A stretch of 32,319 nt of DNA from Nitrospirota bacterium (GTDB taxonomy: Bacteria > Nitrospirota > Nitrospiria > JACQBW01), in NCBI GenBank assembly GCA_016178585.1, contig JACOTA010000002.1, forward strand, positions 1 to 32,319, written 5' to 3'. This document shows positions 25,455 to 32,319 of the stretch, piece by piece. The notes below the pieces were generated by a model. That model did no database searches. It had not been told where the DNA came from and saw nothing but the letters and a program-made list of their open reading frames with translations. Position 1 is the stretch's first letter; each line of letters opens with the position of its first letter. Made by a program: the position numbers and the translations under genes.

Positions 25455-27497
25455 ATGTCGATGGATGTCACTCAGGGATTTCTTGTTTTTTCGTTTGGTT
25501 GCGCGATTGCCGCGGTGGTTTACGGGGGGATTTTATCCCGCTGGATTATGAAACAAAGTCCCGGATCTGAAAAAATGCAAATCATTGCCCAGGCTATCCA
25601 GGAAGGGGCAAAAGCTTTCTTAAACCGCCAATATACGACCATTGGAATGGTGGGGTTGTTTTTGTTTGCGGTTTTATGGATTGCTTTAGGCGCGGCAACG
25701 GCAATCGGATTTTCTATCGGCGCTTTATTATCCGCTACCGCGGGTTACGTGGGCATGAATGTTTCAGTTCGAGCGAATGTTCGGACGGCTGAAGCTTCCA
25801 AACAGGGGTTGGCTCAAGGTCTCAAAATCGCAGTGAACGGCGGGGCGGTGACAGGTCTTTTGGTGGTGGGGCTTGGTCTTTTAGGAGTCGCCGGCTATTA
25901 TGCGGTTTTGTATATGATGACCCCCGCAGGTTCCGCGCCCTCGATTACCCCTTTGATTGGTCTTGGTTTTGGAGGAAGTTTGATTAGCCTTTTTGCCCGT
26001 TTGGGGGGAGGCATTTATACGAAAGCGGCGGATGTGGGAGCCGACCTGGTGGGCAAAGTGGAAGCGGGAATTCCGGAAGATGATCCTCGGAATCCTGCTG
26101 TGATTGCAGACAACGTGGGAGACAATGTCGGGGATTGCGCCGGAATGGCCGCTGACCTTTTTGAAACGTATGCCGTCACCATTATTTCGGCAATGCTTTT
26201 GGGGCAACTGACGTTTGGCAACTCGCCCAAGGCCCTGATTTTCCCCATTGCTCTTGGAGCGGTTTCGATCGTGGCCTCTATTATAGGAACATTTTTCATT
26301 AAGCTCGGCCCGAGTCAAAATATCATGGGGGCTTTATATAAGGGTCTTGCGGCGAGCGGAATCCTTTCGGCATTAGCGTTTTATCCAGTGACCAGGTTCT
26401 TAATGGAAGGCGTCGGCGCCACTCCGGTCAACAATCTTTACTGGTCGGCCTTGATTGGATTGATTGTTACAGCGGCCCTGGTGGTCATTACCGAGTACTA
26501 TACCTCAACCCATTATAAGCCGGTTCGTCATATCGCGGAGGCTTCTAAAACCGGCCACGGGACAAACATTATCGCAGGGCTGGCTGTTGGAATGAAGGCG
26601 ACGGCTCTGCCGGTTCTCGTGATCGGGGCGGGGATTCTCGGTGCTTATTATTTTGCCGATATTTACGGAGTCGCTATCGCGGCGGTTTCCATGCTTTCCA
26701 TGGCGGGAATTGTTGTGGCCCTGGACGCCTACGGCCCGATTACCGATAACGCGGGAGGTATTGCCGAGATGGCCGGCCTTGATAAATCGGTTCGGGCCGC
26801 GGTTACCGATCCCCTGGATGCGGTGGGAAACACGACGAAAGCGGTAACAAAAGGATACGCAATCGGGTCGGCTGGTTTGGCCGCTGTGGTTTTATTTTCT
26901 GCCTATACCCAGGATCTTAACGCAAAATTAATGAAGGTCATCGTGTTTACCCTCAGTGACCCCTATGTTTTAGTGGGTTTATTTATTGGGGGACTTCTCC
27001 CTTACCTCTTTAGCGCATTGAGCATGGAAGCGGTAGGACGGGCGGCAGGACAAATTGTTGAGGAGGTTCGAAGACAGTTTAAAGAAATTCCCGGAATTAT
27101 GGAAGGAACGGCAAAGCCGGATTATGGGAGAGCGGTTGATATCGTGACCAAGTCCGCGATCAAGGAAATGATTCTTCCCGGGATTATTCCGGTGGTTACC
27201 CCGATCATCGTGGGGCTGCTTTTGGGACCCGCGGCGCTCGGAGGTGTCCTGGTAGGAACCATCGTGACCGGCCTCTTCGTCGCAATTTCCATGACCAGCG
27301 GCGGCGGCGCATGGGACAACGCAAAAAAATATATTGAAGAGGGAAATTTTGGGGGAAAAGGGAGTGAAGCCCATAAAGCGGCGGTGACCGGGGATACCGT
27401 AGGAGACCCTTATAAAGACACCGCCGGACCGGCAATCAATCCGATGATAAAGATCATCAATATTGTCGCACTGCTCCTTGTCCCTTTTATGAAGTAG
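25455..27497 (+). CDS. hppA: Membrane-bound proton-pumping pyrophosphatase, K+-independent type
   Basis: 680 aa with about 16 membrane helices. Couples PPi hydrolysis to ion export. Hydrolytic signatures are complete: [20 protein letters not shown] and [19 protein letters not shown] in the middle, [12 protein letters not shown], and the C-terminal [14 protein letters not shown] and [17 protein letters not shown]. In the segment [16 protein letters not shown] the Lys after GNTT marks the K+-independent H+-pumping class (K+-dependent enzymes have Ala). A second ATG at 25461 is better spaced from AGGAG. The gene sits between pth and ychF, which are normally neighbours, so it and its leader element look inserted. 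Confidence 0.95.
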   Translation: MSMDVTQGFLVFSFGCAIAAVVYGGILSRWIMKQSPGSEKMQIIAQAIQEGAKAFLNRQYTTIGMVGLFLFAVLWIALGAATAIGFSIGALLSATAGYVGMNVSVRANVRTAEASKQGLAQGLKIAVNGGAVTGLLVVGLGLLGVAGYYAVLYMMTPAGSAPSITPLIGLGFGGSLISLFARLGGGIYTKAADVGADLVGKVEAGIPEDDPRNPAVIADNVGDNVGDCAGMAADLFETYAVTIISAMLLGQLTFGNSPKALIFPIALGAVSIVASIIGTFFIKLGPSQNIMGALYKGLAASGILSALAFYPVTRFLMEGVGATPVNNLYWSALIGLIVTAALVVITEYYTSTHYKPVRHIAEASKTGHGTNIIAGLAVGMKATALPVLVIGAGILGAYYFADIYGVAIAAVSMLSMAGIVVALDAYGPITDNAGGIAEMAGLDKSVRAAVTDPLDAVGNTTKAVTKGYAIGSAGLAAVVLFSAYTQDLNAKLMKVIVFTLSDPYVLVGLFIGGLLPYLFSALSMEAVGRAAGQIVEEVRRQFKEIPGIMEGTAKPDYGRAVDIVTKSAIKEMILPGIIPVVTPIIVGLLLGPAALGGVLVGTIVTGLFVAISMTSGGGAWDNAKKYIEEGNFGGKGSEAHKAAVTGDTVGDPYKDTAGPAINPMIKIINIVALLLVPFMK

Positions 27498-27501
27498 AAG
27501 A

Positions 27502-28590
27502 ATGGGCATTAATTGTGGCATACTCGGTCTTCCCAATGTCGGAAAATCGACATTATTTAACGCCTTAACGGCGGCGAAAGCTCAAGTCGCAAATTATCCC
27601 TTTTGCACGATCGATCCGAATGTGGGGATTGTTCCTGTTCCCGATTCCCGCCTTCAGAAGCTGGTCGAGCTTTATCAGCCGAAAAAAGAAACGCCGGCGA
27701 CCGTTGAATTTGTAGACATCGCCGGATTGGTGAAAGGAGCCAGTCAGGGCGAGGGGTTAGGAAACAAATTTTTATCGAATGTACGGGAAGTCAATGCGCT
27801 GATTCATGTCGTCAGGTGTTTTAAAGATCCGGATGTCGTGCATGTTCACGGAGAAGTCAATCCGGTCTATGACATTGAAATTATAGAAACAGAGCTGGCT
27901 TTAGCGGATCTGGAGACTCTTCTTAAGCGAATTGACCGGACCGAAAAAAAGAAGAAAACCGGGGATAAAGCGGCGCAAAGGGAATCGGAATTTCTTTTAA
28001 AGGTTAAAAGCCTGATTGAGGCCGGGAAACCGATCGAGGAAACGTCGCCAGAAGAGAAAATCTGGTTGAAAGAGTACAACCTTTTGACCGCAAAACCGGT
28101 TCTTTATGTTGCCAATGTTTCGGAGAATGAGATTAAAACGGGAAATCGATGGGTCGACCAGATCAAAGAAATCGCGAAAAAGAAAAACATGGATTATGTG
28201 ATGGTCAGCGGAGCGATAGAAGCGGAAATTGCATCCCTTGCCCCCGAAGAAAAAAAAGAGTACCTCGCTGAATTGGGGCTTGAAGAATCCGGTTTGGCCC
28301 GTCTGATCCGAAAAGCCTATCAGATTCTTAAGCTCGTTACCTTTTTCACTGCCGGGAAAGACGAGTGTCGGGCCTGGACCATAAAAAAAGGGTCCAGGGC
28401 TCCGCAAGCGGCAGGACAAATTCATTCGGATATTGAAAAAGGTTTTATCCGCGCCGAAGTTTTTTCTTATGACGACCTGGTGGTCTGCAAATCTGAGGCT
28501 GCCATTAAGGAAAAAGGCCTCCTGCGCCTTGAAGGCAAGGAATATGTGGTTCAGGACGGGGATGTTGTTTATTTTCGTTTTAATGTGTAG
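27502..28590 (+). CDS. ychF: Redox-regulated ATPase YchF
   Basis: 362 aa, Obg-related P-loop protein that prefers ATP and binds the ribosome. N-terminal G1 motif GLPNVGKSTLFNAL, DIAGLVKGAS for the G3 region, the coiled-coil insertion around KRIDRTEKKKKTGDKAAQRE (130-150) and a C-terminal TGS-type domain beginning TFFTAGKDECRAWTI with IHSDIEKGFIRAEV and YVVQDGDVVYFRFNV at the end. It begins 4 nt after hppA, so hppA and ychF are co-transcribed now. Confidence 0.96.
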   Translation: MGINCGILGLPNVGKSTLFNALTAAKAQVANYPFCTIDPNVGIVPVPDSRLQKLVELYQPKKETPATVEFVDIAGLVKGASQGEGLGNKFLSNVREVNALIHVVRCFKDPDVVHVHGEVNPVYDIEIIETELALADLETLLKRIDRTEKKKKTGDKAAQRESEFLLKVKSLIEAGKPIEETSPEEKIWLKEYNLLTAKPVLYVANVSENEIKTGNRWVDQIKEIAKKKNMDYVMVSGAIEAEIASLAPEEKKEYLAELGLEESGLARLIRKAYQILKLVTFFTAGKDECRAWTIKKGSRAPQAAGQIHSDIEKGFIRAEVFSYDDLVVCKSEAAIKEKGLLRLEGKEYVVQDGDVVYFRFNV

Positions 28591-28622
28591 GTTAAAAAAA
28601 AAGACGTGTTGCAAAAAATGGG

Positions 28623-28678
28623 ATCTGTTATTAAGACAGGTCTGCTAGTGTCCTTGCTTCTGCTCAAGAGGCAGGGGC
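28623..28678 (+). promoter_or_regulatory. Two hairpins in the rpsF leader
   Basis: The first hairpin (28623-28641) has a 6-bp stem around TATTAAG. The second (28650-28661 with 67-78) has 12 pairs, including three G-U, around GCTCA. They lie 22 nt before the rpsF start in the position of the S6:S18 autoregulatory leader, but I do not see its conserved CCG box, so a homologous switch is not proven. No T-run follows, so this is not a terminator. Confidence 0.4.
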
Positions 28679-28700
28679 TAATCAATCCACAGGGAGGTTA

Positions 28701-29090
28701 ATGATGTTAAATGATTATGAATGTGTCTTTATTGCAAGATCTTCTTTGTCCGAAGAGGATGTCGCCGGCCTGGCTGAGAAAGTCAAAAACGTTGTTGAGA
28801 AAAGCGGCGGCCAAATGGTCAAGACGGAAAACTGGGGAAAAAAGAAACTGGCCTACGAAGTGAAAAAAGAGAAAAAGGGAATTTATGTTCTTTCTCATAT
28901 CAAAGGCCCGGGCCCTCTTGTCGCTGAATTGGAAAGAAATTTAAAAATTCAGGATGGCATCCTCAAGTTTTTAACCGTTAAACTCAATATGAAAGAGGAA
29001 GAAAGCAAAGCTCAAAGAGCGGGAAAGCTCGTGGAAGCGGCGAGAGAAAAAGCTCTTGAACCGATCAGCGAGAAGGAGTCTCCGAGCTAG
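28701..29090 (+). CDS. rpsF: 30S ribosomal protein S6
   Basis: 129 aa. Typical S6: NDYECVFIARSSLSEEDVAGL at the N-terminus, NWGKKKLAYEVKKEKKGIYVL near 47-67 and a helix ERNLKIQDGILKFLTVKL. The charged C-terminal tail (90-129) is longer than in E. coli-like proteins lacking the glutamate tail. AGGGAGG is four bases before ATGATG; either ATG could be used. S6 pairs with S18 (29706) on the 30S platform. Confidence 0.96.
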   Translation: MMLNDYECVFIARSSLSEEDVAGLAEKVKNVVEKSGGQMVKTENWGKKKLAYEVKKEKKGIYVLSHIKGPGPLVAELERNLKIQDGILKFLTVKLNMKEEESKAQRAGKLVEAAREKALEPISEKESPS

Positions 29091-29138
29091 CTTTGGGAAC
29101 GATTTCACAGCGTACATAGAGATAGAAGGAGTTTTAAA

Positions 29139-29534
29139 ATGGCGAGTTTCAATAAAGTCATTCTCATGGGCAACCTGACAAAAGATCCCGAAATTCGTTA
29201 TACGCCATCCGGGACCGCAGTGGCCAATTTCCGGATTGCCGTTAATCATCGCTATAAACAAGGAGATGAAACAAAGGAAGACGTTTGTTTTATTGATATT
29301 GTGGTTTTTGGCAAACAAGGGGAAAGTTGCGGTCAATACCTGCATAAAGGTAATGGCGTGATTGTCGATGGCCGCCTTCAGGAAAGACGATGGGAGACCG
29401 AAGACGGACAAAAAAGAAGCAAGTATGAGGTCGTCGCTCAAAGTGTCCGATTTCTTCCTAAAAGAGATGGATCTGGTGAAAAAACCGAGGCCGTAGTGGA
29501 TGAGGTCGCCGACAATAATGATGTCCCTTTCTAA
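29139..29534 (+). CDS. ssb: Single-stranded DNA-binding protein
   Basis: 131 aa with one OB fold: FNKVILMGNLTKDPEIRYTPSGTAVANFRIAVN at residues 4-36 in family form, then FIDIVVFGKQGESCGQYLHKG and the strand VIVDGRLQERRW. The C-terminal linker is short and ends NDVPF, the conserved tip that recruits repair and replication partners. It lies between S6 and S18, a common arrangement. AGAAGGAG precedes the ATG. Confidence 0.96.
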   Translation: MASFNKVILMGNLTKDPEIRYTPSGTAVANFRIAVNHRYKQGDETKEDVCFIDIVVFGKQGESCGQYLHKGNGVIVDGRLQERRWETEDGQKRSKYEVVAQSVRFLPKRDGSGEKTEAVVDEVADNNDVPF

Positions 29535-29544
29535 AAAAGAGTAT

Positions 29545-29590
29545 GGAACAGGCTTTGTCTGACCGAACGAGGGGTATAGGCCCCTGAATA
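29545..29590 (+). repeat. Deleted copy of the 88-bp leader element
   Basis: A 46-bp relic eight bases upstream of the full copy 3. It keeps the P1 side (CAGGC TTT GTCTG) and the 3' end GGCCCCTGAATA, but lacks the core and P2. The remaining halves form AGGGG-TATA-GGCCCCT as a new hairpin. The best match is to copy 1, so it is a deletion derivative of a copy-1-like element. Confidence 0.7.
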
Positions 29591-29597
29591 TGAATAA

Positions 29598-29685
29598 GTG
29601 TAGCAGCCGGCTAAGCCGGTGCGGAACGCGGGGTTCGGGGGCATCGGAGGATTTCACGAAGTGAGACCGGACGGGACCCTGAATA
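29598..29685 (+). repeat. 88-bp leader element, copy 3
   Basis: P1 CCGGC/GCCGG, unchanged 19-nt core, P2 GG-A-TTTCAC / GTGAGA-CC with all positions paired, P3 complete. Ends 20 nt before the rpsR ATG; AGAGGAA lies in the gap. The element also has an open frame ([15 protein letters not shown]) that continues in frame into rpsR. Confidence 0.85.
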
Positions 29686-29705
29686 TGAATAGAGGAAACT
29701 TTTTA

Positions 29706-29972
29706 ATGAGAGACACCAAAGATAAAAAAGATAAAAAAGACAAAACTGAAAAAAAGACATTTCAAAGAAAAAAAATGTGCCGGTTTTGTGCCGATAAAAT
29801 TGAATACCTTGATTATAAGGATCTGGTGACTTTAAAGAATTTTTTAACCGAACGGGGAAAGATCATTCCAAGGAGAATTTCAGGGAACTGCTCAGGCCAT
29901 CAACGGCAACTCACCTTGTCCATCAAACGCGCAAGAAATATTGCCCTGTTGGCGTTTGCCGAAGAACGATAA
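29706..29972 (+). CDS. rpsR: 30S ribosomal protein S18
   Basis: 88 aa from ATG 29706. A Lys/Asp-rich N-terminus ([15 protein letters not shown]) precedes the conserved part: [43 protein letters not shown] and [13 protein letters not shown]25-x2-C28 and the later Cys-x3-His are spaced like the metal-binding (C+) form of S18. The open frame extends upstream through copy 3 of the leader element to a GTG, which could give a 29-residue N-terminal extension, but the ribosome site and family length favour 29706. Confidence 0.95.
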   Translation: MRDTKDKKDKKDKTEKKTFQRKKMCRFCADKIEYLDYKDLVTLKNFLTERGKIIPRRISGNCSGHQRQLTLSIKRARNIALLAFAEER

Positions 29973-30081
29973 ATCGGCCCCGAGCCGTTGCGGGTCAGGG
30001 ATGTTTTTAAACTTCCGCGTTTAAATTCAGCCGTTGCTTTGTTGCCGGATTAACGACCGCATCTGATGAGGAATTTTAAAC

Positions 30082-31026
30082 TTGGCTATTGGGAAAAAGT
30101 CTCCATGGGTTGAAATCGGCTTTATTACGGCTGTAATGCTTTTCCTTGCCACTTCCATTTATTTCCGCAACTGGACGGGGTTTGCGGTCGGTCTTTTTTC
30201 CTTTACTCCGCTCGTTCTTTTTTATCTCCATTATCAATGGAAGGTTTTTATACCGGTTAGCCTGTTGCTGGCGGTTGGTTTTTTTCTGGTTCTCGGAAAA
30301 CATGAAGCCGTTTTCCTGATTTCAACCTACATCCTGTCTTCCATTATTATCGGGGAAATGATTCGAAGACGGATAGCGATTGAACGGGTGGTGCTGGCGG
30401 GAATTATTCCTCCTTTAATTTCAGGCGCCGGAATGTGGTTTTTTCAGGCTTTTAAAAACCATGTTGACCCCGTTTCTTCTTTTTATTCTCTGATTCAGCA
30501 AAATTTAAAGGGAACCATTCAATACTACGAAAAGATTGGAATCGATAAGGAAACGATCGAATTTTTAAATTCTTCCCTCAATGATCTGACGACCGTTATT
30601 TTTTATTTGTTTCCCGGAATGTATTTAATCGCTTTAATTTTTACCATTTTTTTAAACTATCTTCTCGTTCGGTTTATTTTAATTAAGCTGGAGACCCCTG
30701 CGCTTCATTTTAGCCCGCTCACTTCCTGGTTTGCGCCCGACCATTGCGTATGGGGGTTGATATTTTCATGCGCACTCCTAATCCTTCCTTTCCCGATAGG
30801 TAAAATCATTGGAGGTAATTTGTTTCTCCTGTTTATGCTTCTCTATTTTTTCCAGGGTCTGGCTCTTGTGGCCGACTTTTTTAAAAAAAAGGAGGTCAGG
30901 CATTTTTGGCAGGCTTTTTCATATTTTCTTTTGCTGATCTGGCCTTTGTTAAGCGCTGTGGTGGCTTTGTTCGGGTTGTTTGATCTGTGGATTGATTTTA
31001 GGAAGATTAGACAGGTAGAGGGATGA
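30082..31026 (+). CDS. DUF2232 membrane protein
   Basis: 314 aa with about eight membrane helices, first near 11-28 (IGFITAVMLFLATSIYF). It belongs with the YybS/DUF2232 group usually found between rpsR and rplI. The start is TTG 30082 behind GAGGA. The middle has a soluble loop (about 135-165, QNLKGTIQYYEKIGID) before the helices resume. Function is unknown; the position suggests envelope or division support. 108 bp separate it from rpsR and hold nothing recognisable. Confidence 0.85.
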   Translation: MAIGKKSPWVEIGFITAVMLFLATSIYFRNWTGFAVGLFSFTPLVLFYLHYQWKVFIPVSLLLAVGFFLVLGKHEAVFLISTYILSSIIIGEMIRRRIAIERVVLAGIIPPLISGAGMWFFQAFKNHVDPVSSFYSLIQQNLKGTIQYYEKIGIDKETIEFLNSSLNDLTTVIFYLFPGMYLIALIFTIFLNYLLVRFILIKLETPALHFSPLTSWFAPDHCVWGLIFSCALLILPFPIGKIIGGNLFLLFMLLYFFQGLALVADFFKKKEVRHFWQAFSYFLLLIWPLLSAVVALFGLFDLWIDFRKIRQVEG

Positions 31027-31121
31027 GAGGTCCCTGTAGCAATGGAAAACCGGCTTTAACCCGTGACCGGCTGATCTGGGTTCAACTATTTGAATATTAC
31101 AAAAAGTTTACAAATTTAACC

Positions 31122-31151
31122 TTGACTTTATCTATTCCCCCCTGTTATAAA
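31122..31151 (+). promoter_or_regulatory. Sigma70-type promoter upstream of the YVTN gene
   Basis: TTGACT (31122-31127) and TATAAA (31146-31151) are 18 bp apart. Transcription from about 31158 would give a leader near 300 nt containing the palindromic repeat and copy 4 of the 88-bp element. The stretch 31027-31461 holds no credible gene; a 61-codon frame from 31023 has no family similarity. Confidence 0.5.
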
Positions 31152-31194
31152 CCTTTCAATTATTTTTATTTTAAGAATCTGAAAACACGAACCC

Positions 31195-31328
31195 AAGAAC
31201 AGAGTTAGAAAGCTGTCATTGCGAACAAAGTGAAGCAATCTCAAGACTTTACGATAAGATTGCCACGCACCCTTCGGTGCTCGCAATGACATGATTAATA
31301 AGTGGGTGCGAAGTCTATCGCTGTTCTT
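31195..31328 (+). mobile_element. 134-bp MITE-like palindromic repeat, copy B
   Basis: Perfect terminal inverted repeats AAGAACAG/CTGTTCTT, extendable to CCAAGAACAG/CTGTTCTTGG. The inner part contains GTCATTGCGA and TCGCAATGAC arms. One mismatch from copy A across 134 bp shows recent mobilisation or duplication. It lies between DUF2232 and the YVTN gene, where rplI would be expected. Confidence 0.85.
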
Positions 31329-31353
31329 GGTTAAACTTTTAAAAACAAAATAA

Positions 31354-31441
31354 GTGAAGCAACTGGCTTAGCCCGAGCGTAACGCGGGGTTCGGGGGCAT
31401 CGGAGCATCTGCCGAAGGCGGAGCGGACGGGTCCCTGAATA
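31354..31441 (+). repeat. 88-bp leader element, copy 4 (divergent stem)
   Basis: The 19-nt core and P3 are unchanged, but P2 is rewritten as GC-A-TCTGCC / GGCGGA-GC and still pairs fully. P1 has one mismatch (CTGGC/GCCCG). It ends 20 nt before the ATG at 31462. This copy gives the strongest evidence that the stem, not the base sequence, is kept. Confidence 0.85.
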
Positions 31442-31461
31442 TAATAGAAGAAAGGGTCATC

Positions 31462-32319
31462 ATGCGTCAGCATCCTGGATTTAGGAAAGCTCTTTTCGTC
31501 CTTATTTTATTAGCTCTTCCCGCACTTCTCTTTTTGACCCTTTCCAGGGTTTATTCCCAAACCCCCTCAGTCATCACCGTTTCGGTGGGCAACGAACCCC
31601 GCGGCGGAGCCTATAACCCCTCGACCTACAAAGGGGTGGTGTCAAACCACAACACCAATACGGTAACCATTATCAATGCGACCAACTTTTCGACGACCTC
31701 CGTCACGGTCGGCTCTCATCCATACGGCGTCTCTATTAATAACAGCACGAACAAAGCCTACATCGCCAACGAACAGTCCGATACCGTCAGCGTCATTACC
31801 CTGTCCAACAATACTGTTACCGCAACCATTCCGGTCGGAAACAACCCAAGAGGGATTGCGGTCAATTCATCGACCAATGTGGCCGTAGTCGCCAACTCCA
31901 AATCAGACACAGTCTCGATCTTAAATCTCTCCAATAACAGTGTCATTTCGACTTTGGCTGTCGGAAGCGATCCCGAAGGAGTGGTCATTAACGCGGCCAA
32001 CAACAGCGCTTATGTCACCAACTACGGCTCCAACACCGTCTCGGTCATTAATTTAACCAATAATACCATTTCAACGACGATTTCCGTCGGTTCAGGCCCA
32101 TTGGGGATAGATATCAATACGGCCACTTCCAAGATTATGGTGGCGAATCACTTTTCCAATACCGTCAGTGTCATCACTCCCTCGACCAATACCGTTACGG
32201 CGACGATTAACGTCGGCTTGGCCCCTTACGGAGTTGCCATCAACTCCACTACTTCGAAAGCCTATATTACCAATGAATATTCCGACTCCGTATCAGTGAT
32301 CAATATGGGGACCAATACC
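31462..32319 (+). CDS. Secreted YVTN-family beta-propeller protein (partial)
   Basis: Open for 286 codons to the window edge. A signal peptide (residues 1-32, ALFVLILLALPALLFLTL) precedes tandem repeats of about 42 residues of the form VGxxPxGVAIN...KAYITNxxSDTVSVI...NTVTATI; six are at least partly present. Such propellers occur in S-layer-like or adhesive surface proteins and some redox-associated exported proteins. Codons are strongly biased to C-ending Thr/Asn/Val triplets, unlike the neighbouring housekeeping genes. The ribosome site (AAGAAAGG) is moderate. It has its own promoter candidate and leader element. Confidence 0.9.
   Translation, partial: MRQHPGFRKALFVLILLALPALLFLTLSRVYSQTPSVITVSVGNEPRGGAYNPSTYKGVVSNHNTNTVTIINATNFSTTSVTVGSHPYGVSINNSTNKAYIANEQSDTVSVITLSNNTVTATIPVGNNPRGIAVNSSTNVAVVANSKSDTVSILNLSNNSVISTLAVGSDPEGVVINAANNSAYVTNYGSNTVSVINLTNNTISTTISVGSGPLGIDINTATSKIMVANHFSNTVSVITPSTNTVTATINVGLAPYGVAINSTTSKAYITNEYSDSVSVINMGTNT

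Noticed and set aside
29619-29705. S18 beginning inside the leader element
   Set aside because: Possible, and raised as a finding, but the ribosome site and family length favour ATG 29706, so it was not used for the gene call.
30076-30303. Antisense frame across the DUF2232 start
   Set aside because: A shadow of the membrane-protein codons with no ribosome site or family match.
31023-31208. 61-codon frame after DUF2232 as rplI
   Set aside because: The translation has no L9 features, and its end lies in the palindromic repeat.
7074-31441. 88-bp elements as c-di-GMP, cobalamin or glycine riboswitches
   Set aside because: The diagnostic cores of these classes are missing; only general G-rich similarity exists.
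7074-31441. 88-bp elements as CRISPR repeats
   Set aside because: Copies are thousands of bases apart, each at a gene start, with no spacers.

Overview
The window comes from a bacterial chromosome of moderate GC. It carries split glyQ/glyS, a bacterial PPDK, a K+-independent H+-pyrophosphatase, UPF0182, an NtrC-type regulator and the order ispE / tRNA-Gln / prs / rplY / pth / ychF / rpsF / ssb / rpsR. This mix suits a deep-branching Gram-negative lineage such as Nitrospirota or a deltaproteobacterial relative. That placement is inference; no 16S or other phylogenetic marker decides it.

Layout. (1) 1-8188, mostly + strand: the 5' end of a minus-strand gene with a palindromic operator, then glyQ-glyS-ppdK-ribD, a small envelope protein and ribE. 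(2) 8189-16600, almost all minus strand: an accessory region with three type II toxin-antitoxin modules (HigBA, a ParE-like pair, Xre-RES), a quinone-oxidoreductase-like enzyme, small stress/detoxification-type proteins, an M23 peptidase, a MarR regulator next to a His-rich periplasmic protein, and several gene remnants. (3) 16696-21919, minus strand: a probable operon of PP2C phosphatase, giant UPF0182 membrane protein, NtrC-family response regulator and a K+-channel-like protein with an unusual filter. (4) 22073-31026, + strand: the housekeeping run from ispE to rpsR and DUF2232, with hppA inserted between pth and ychF. (5) 31027-32319: a repeat-rich junction where rplI would be expected, then the 5' part of a secreted YVTN beta-propeller gene.

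The most unusual signal is an 88-bp element present in four full-length, indel-free copies (7074, 25352, 29598, 31354) plus one internally deleted copy (29545). Every full copy lies on the sense strand and ends 15-20 nt before a start codon. The downstream genes are unrelated: an envelope protein, hppA, rpsR and the YVTN protein. A 19-nt core is invariant, and the flanking stems show compensatory changes, so it looks like a structured RNA leader or a repeat that spreads as a leader. I do not recognise it as a known riboswitch. A separate 134-bp MITE-like palindromic repeat occurs twice in opposite orientation with a single mismatch; one copy truncates the RES toxin gene and the other sits at the missing-rplI junction.

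Together the conserved genes cover translation (GlyRS, S6, S18, L25, Pth, YchF), nucleotide and isoprenoid precursors (Prs, IspE), riboflavin (RibD, RibE) and pyrophosphate-linked energy metabolism (PPDK, HppA). The island adds toxin-antitoxin and stress functions and shows signs of repeated insertion and decay.
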